From Chryseobacterium jejuense (GTDB taxonomy: Bacteria > Bacteroidota > Bacteroidia > Flavobacteriales > Weeksellaceae): a DNA stretch of 64,000 nucleotides. Shown one piece after another: positions 61,679 to 64,000 of the stretch. The translations under genes and the position numbers were made by a program. How positions within the stretch are numbered: position 1 is the stretch's first letter; each line of letters opens with the position of its first letter. The DNA lies in contig NZ_JAGIPR010000005.1 of assembly GCF_017877355.1 (NCBI RefSeq), positions 310,001-374,000 of the forward strand, read 5' to 3'. A model generated the notes under the pieces. The model ran no database searches. It worked only from the letters and a program-made list of their open reading frames with translations, and was not told where the DNA came from.

Positions 61679-63010
61679 TTAGAAAGGATACTCATAAATT
61701 TCAGATTCGTGTAAGTAAGGGTTTCCTGTAGGGATCAACTTCAGTTTAGATAAAGCTGAAAGTACAGTAAACATAAATAGTCCAGCTACAAATAGAACTG
61801 CTCCTAGGATTAACAAGAATACTTCAGGAGTGTTCCAGAATGGTCCTACCGTTCCTGGCATTACCATGTTGAAGTAATCTAAAAGGTGTCCTAAGATAAC
61901 GACTACTGCCATTGTGGTAACCACTTTATAGTTTCTCTTGATGCTGCTACTTACTAATACCAATAGTGGTAATAAGAAGTTAATAATCAGCATTGGTAAG
62001 AATGTAGTTCCATAGTGTTGGAATCTTCCAAAGAAGTAGTTAACCTCTTCCGGAACGTTTGCATACCAGTAAAGCATGAACTGAGCGAACCATGTATATG
62101 TCCAAAGCATACTTGTAGCGAAAAGGAAAACTCCTAAATCGTGTAAGTGGTTGTCATTGAACTGTGGTAAGAAACCATTTTTCTTAAGATAAACACTTAA
62201 TAGAATGATTACAGCAATACCACTTGAAAGGCAGCTAACCATTGAATACCAGATATACATTGTAGAATACCAGTGAGGGTCAATAGACATCAACCAGTCC
62301 CAAGCCCAAGCAGCAGAAGCAAATCCGAAGAATGCAATATATCCTACTGCCCATCTGTAAAGCATTTGATACTCAACTTTAGATTTAGTATCATCCACTT
62401 TTTTAGACTGAGCTTTAAGTTTCCATGCGAAGAAAGAAGCACCTACTACATAAATGATCGTTCTGATAGCATAGAAAGGTATGTTTAAGAATCTTTTCTT
62501 TTCGAATAAAATTACGTCAAAGTGTGCCGATTCAGGATTCGTTAATTCCGGATCCATCCAGTGGAATAGGTGGCCATTGTGAGTGATATTTAAAATCATC
62601 ATAATAACCAGAATAGCACCTCCGTAAGGAATATAAGAAGCGATAGCTTCCATTACTCTTGTAATAATAATTGGCCAACCTGCGTGGGCAGCATGCTGAA
62701 TACAGTAAAAAAACAATACAGCACAACTTACTCCAAAGAAGAACACAGCTACAAAGTGTAACGATGCTAAAGGCTGGTTGTGAACTTGCATAGTAGCATG
62801 CTCTAAGTGAGCAGCATGATCCTGCGGTCCAACCATTTCACTTGAGTGTGTAGGAGCATCATGTCCAGAAGCATGAACAGCTTCCATCATATGTTCTATT
62901 TGCTCAGTAGAAAGTCCTTTGTTCATAAAGAAACCAATACCAAACAGAACTAAACCTACAACAAGAAGTATGATAGAAGTTGATTTTAATTTTGGTGAAA
63001 AACTATACAT
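61679..63010 (-). CDS. actF: Alternative complex III quinone-binding subunit
   Basis: A 443-residue NrfD-like integral membrane subunit with about 10 helices, matching ActF of alternative complex III (quinol:cytochrome c/oxidoreductase). It has a His-rich N-terminal loop (residues 35-75) and ends HESEIYEYPF. It forms the quinone-oxidising membrane module with ActC. Followed by a terminator, so it closes the act cluster. Confidence 0.93.
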   Translation of the reverse strand: MYSFSPKLKSTSIILLVVGLVLFGIGFFMNKGLSTEQIEHMMEAVHASGHDAPTHSSEMVGPQDHAAHLEHATMQVHNQPLASLHFVAVFFFGVSCAVLFFYCIQHAAHAGWPIIITRVMEAIASYIPYGGAILVIMMILNITHNGHLFHWMDPELTNPESAHFDVILFEKKRFLNIPFYAIRTIIYVVGASFFAWKLKAQSKKVDDTKSKVEYQMLYRWAVGYIAFFGFASAAWAWDWLMSIDPHWYSTMYIWYSMVSCLSSGIAVIILLSVYLKKNGFLPQFNDNHLHDLGVFLFATSMLWTYTWFAQFMLYWYANVPEEVNYFFGRFQHYGTTFLPMLIINFLLPLLVLVSSSIKRNYKVVTTMAVVVILGHLLDYFNMVMPGTVGPFWNTPEVFLLILGAVLFVAGLFMFTVLSALSKLKLIPTGNPYLHESEIYEYPF

Positions 63011-63018
63011 TTCTTTTC

Positions 63019-63705
63019 TTATTTTTTAGTTTCGGTAGTCGTTTCAGTTGCTGGTGCCGCCGCTGTAGCTGCTGCCGGTGCTGCTGCTCCTTTTTTGAAA
63101 GCACTCATCACATACATAGCCACTCTCCATCTATCTCCTGCGTTTAATTGTCCCGCATAAGATCCCATGGCATTTCTACCGTTTGTTAATACATAATGAA
63201 CAGACCCTACTGTAAGCTCTCTATCAGCATAGTTAGGCACTCCAGAGAATGCTCCTGTTTGTACAATTGGTCCTTGTCCATCACCTCCTGTTCCGTGACA
63301 TGCAGCACAAGTGTGGTCGAACAATACTTTTCCTCTTTCAAGATCCTTAGCTGCATTAGCTGGGTTTAGAGGAGAAGCTGTTAGTTTTTTAGAAGCATCA
63401 TAACCTGCGTTGTACTCGTCAACATTCTTTGGTTTTAATCCTTCTTCAAAAACTCCATCTTTATTTTGAGCAACTGATCCTTCTACTGGAGAAAGACCTG
63501 TTGCACCATTATTTCTAACAAAAGCCGGAATTTCATTTTCATGATCTGAATACGCATCCTGAGCCTTCATCAATGGATCATAAGCTACCGGAAAATACAT
63601 GTCCGGGAAATATACCAACGGAGTGTTCTCCTTTGGTCCGCAAGAGTTAAGTAAAACTGTTGTTAAACCTAAAACTGCTGCAATTCTTAATACGTTCTTT
63701 TTCAT
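63019..63705 (-). CDS. actE: Alternative complex III c-type cytochrome lipoprotein
   Basis: A 228-residue lipoprotein (signal peptide ending LNSC) with one c-type haem site CAACHGTGGDGQG (about 134-146) and axial Met likely in NAMGSYAG. The C-terminus is an Ala/Thr/Pro-rich tail. It passes electrons within the complex. Overlapping spacing with actF (8 bases) and actD (1 base). Confidence 0.94.
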   Translation of the reverse strand: MKKNVLRIAAVLGLTTVLLNSCGPKENTPLVYFPDMYFPVAYDPLMKAQDAYSDHENEIPAFVRNNGATGLSPVEGSVAQNKDGVFEEGLKPKNVDEYNAGYDASKKLTASPLNPANAAKDLERGKVLFDHTCAACHGTGGDGQGPIVQTGAFSGVPNYADRELTVGSVHYVLTNGRNAMGSYAGQLNAGDRWRVAMYVMSAFKKGAAAPAAATAAAPATETTTETKK

Positions 63706-63706
63706 T

Positions 63707-64000
63707 TTAAGCGTCTTTAACAGTTATTTCTTCAACTCCAGTTTCAATTAGCAACTGCTTTACAGATTCTACATCTTCAGTTACGAATTCCATCATGAAT
63801 TTATCGTCAGTAGTTCTTGGGTCTGGATTCTGAGCTGGAGCTCCTGGATACATTTTGTTTCTAACTAAGAAAGTTAAAGACATCATGTGAGCTGCACAGA
63901 ATACCATTAATTCAAACATTGGAACTACGAATGCCGGCATGTTGTGTGCCCAGTCAAAAGCAGGTTTACCACCGATGTTCTGAGGCCAGTCATGATTCAT
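63707..64000 (-). CDS. actD: Alternative complex III subunit ActD, 3' part
   Basis: The last 97 residues of a DUF3341-type protein. WPQNIGGKPAFDW and the helix FVVPMFELMVFCAAHMMSL match the family; it ends with a soluble TEDVESVKQLLIE segment. The frame continues past the window edge. Confidence 0.9.
   Translation of the reverse strand: MNHDWPQNIGGKPAFDWAHNMPAFVVPMFELMVFCAAHMMSLTFLVRNKMYPGAPAQNPDPRTTDDKFMMEFVTEDVESVKQLLIETGVEEITVKDA

Noticed and set aside
1..64000. tRNA, rRNA, CRISPR, prophage or intact insertion sequence
   Set aside because: I looked for T-loop-like motifs, regularly spaced repeats, transposase and integrase motifs and found none convincing.

Overview
The window looks like chromosomal DNA of a low-GC Flavobacteriia member (Bacteroidota), most plausibly Chryseobacterium or a close relative. 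The evidence is the gene content: C-terminal T9SS sorting domains, GLPGLI, DUF3078, DUF4919 and S46-peptidase proteins, alternative complex III, TAnnTTTG-type promoter elements, and A-rich rather than Shine-Dalgarno leaders. The genus is an inference from protein character; there is no rRNA in the window. I saw no tRNA, CRISPR array, prophage or intact insertion sequence.

Layout. 1-4.5 kb (+): the end of an RND-type outer-membrane efflux gene, a lipoprotein, an ECF sigma factor overlapping a probable dual-membrane anti-sigma factor, and a T9SS cargo protein. 4.6-13.7 kb (all -): a stress/efflux/flavin locus with a CPA1 antiporter, a frameshifted ribB plus a siderophore-interacting flavoprotein, then a universal stress protein, a TolC/EmrA/EmrB-like tripartite pump, a degenerate SIP-like protein and a Crp/Fnr-family regulator. 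Each of its three likely transcription units starts with the same Fnr/Crp-like box at the same 30-nt offset from a TTTGCA core promoter element. This is the most striking regulatory signal in the window. 13.8-21.5 kb: a secreted protein, a ComM-type AAA ATPase, an AT-rich spacer with a tiny Cys-containing ORF, a one-module A-T-R nonribosomal peptide synthetase and a two-domain spondin-like lipoprotein.

21.6-29.5 kb: a small unknown gene, a remnant of a YdeI/DUF1905-type gene, an S46 dipeptidyl-peptidase, a META-domain lipoprotein, a three-gene secreted/repeat-protein unit and a LytTR response regulator with Glu at the phospho-acceptor position. 29.6-41.7 kb (mostly +): hflX, DUF4919, a second CPA1 antiporter, an AlkD-like protein, a cluster of envelope proteins that includes two paralogues, DUF6122, chaA, truncated haemoglobin (-), a Kir-type K+ channel with a YkgJ-type protein, and a low-complexity secreted protein. 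41.7-45.8 kb (-): a DUF1801 protein, gdhA, dprA and a rhomboid protease. 45.9-48.3 kb (+): tandem DUF3078 paralogues. 48.3-52.9 kb (-): sufA-like/sufB/(GNAT)/sufC/sufD for Fe-S assembly. 53-64 kb: a GLPGLI protein, a zinc metallopeptidase, an unknown secreted protein, an LTA-synthase-like membrane sulfatase-fold enzyme, ribH with a TPR protein, apt with a lipoprotein, and the actD-actE-actF end of alternative complex III, cut by the window edge.

Most of the window is housekeeping and envelope physiology. The accessory signals worth pursuing are the Crp/Fnr locus, the sigma/anti-sigma pair, the A-T-R synthetase with its unusual neighbourhood, the Glu-substituted response regulator and the repeat-protein operon.
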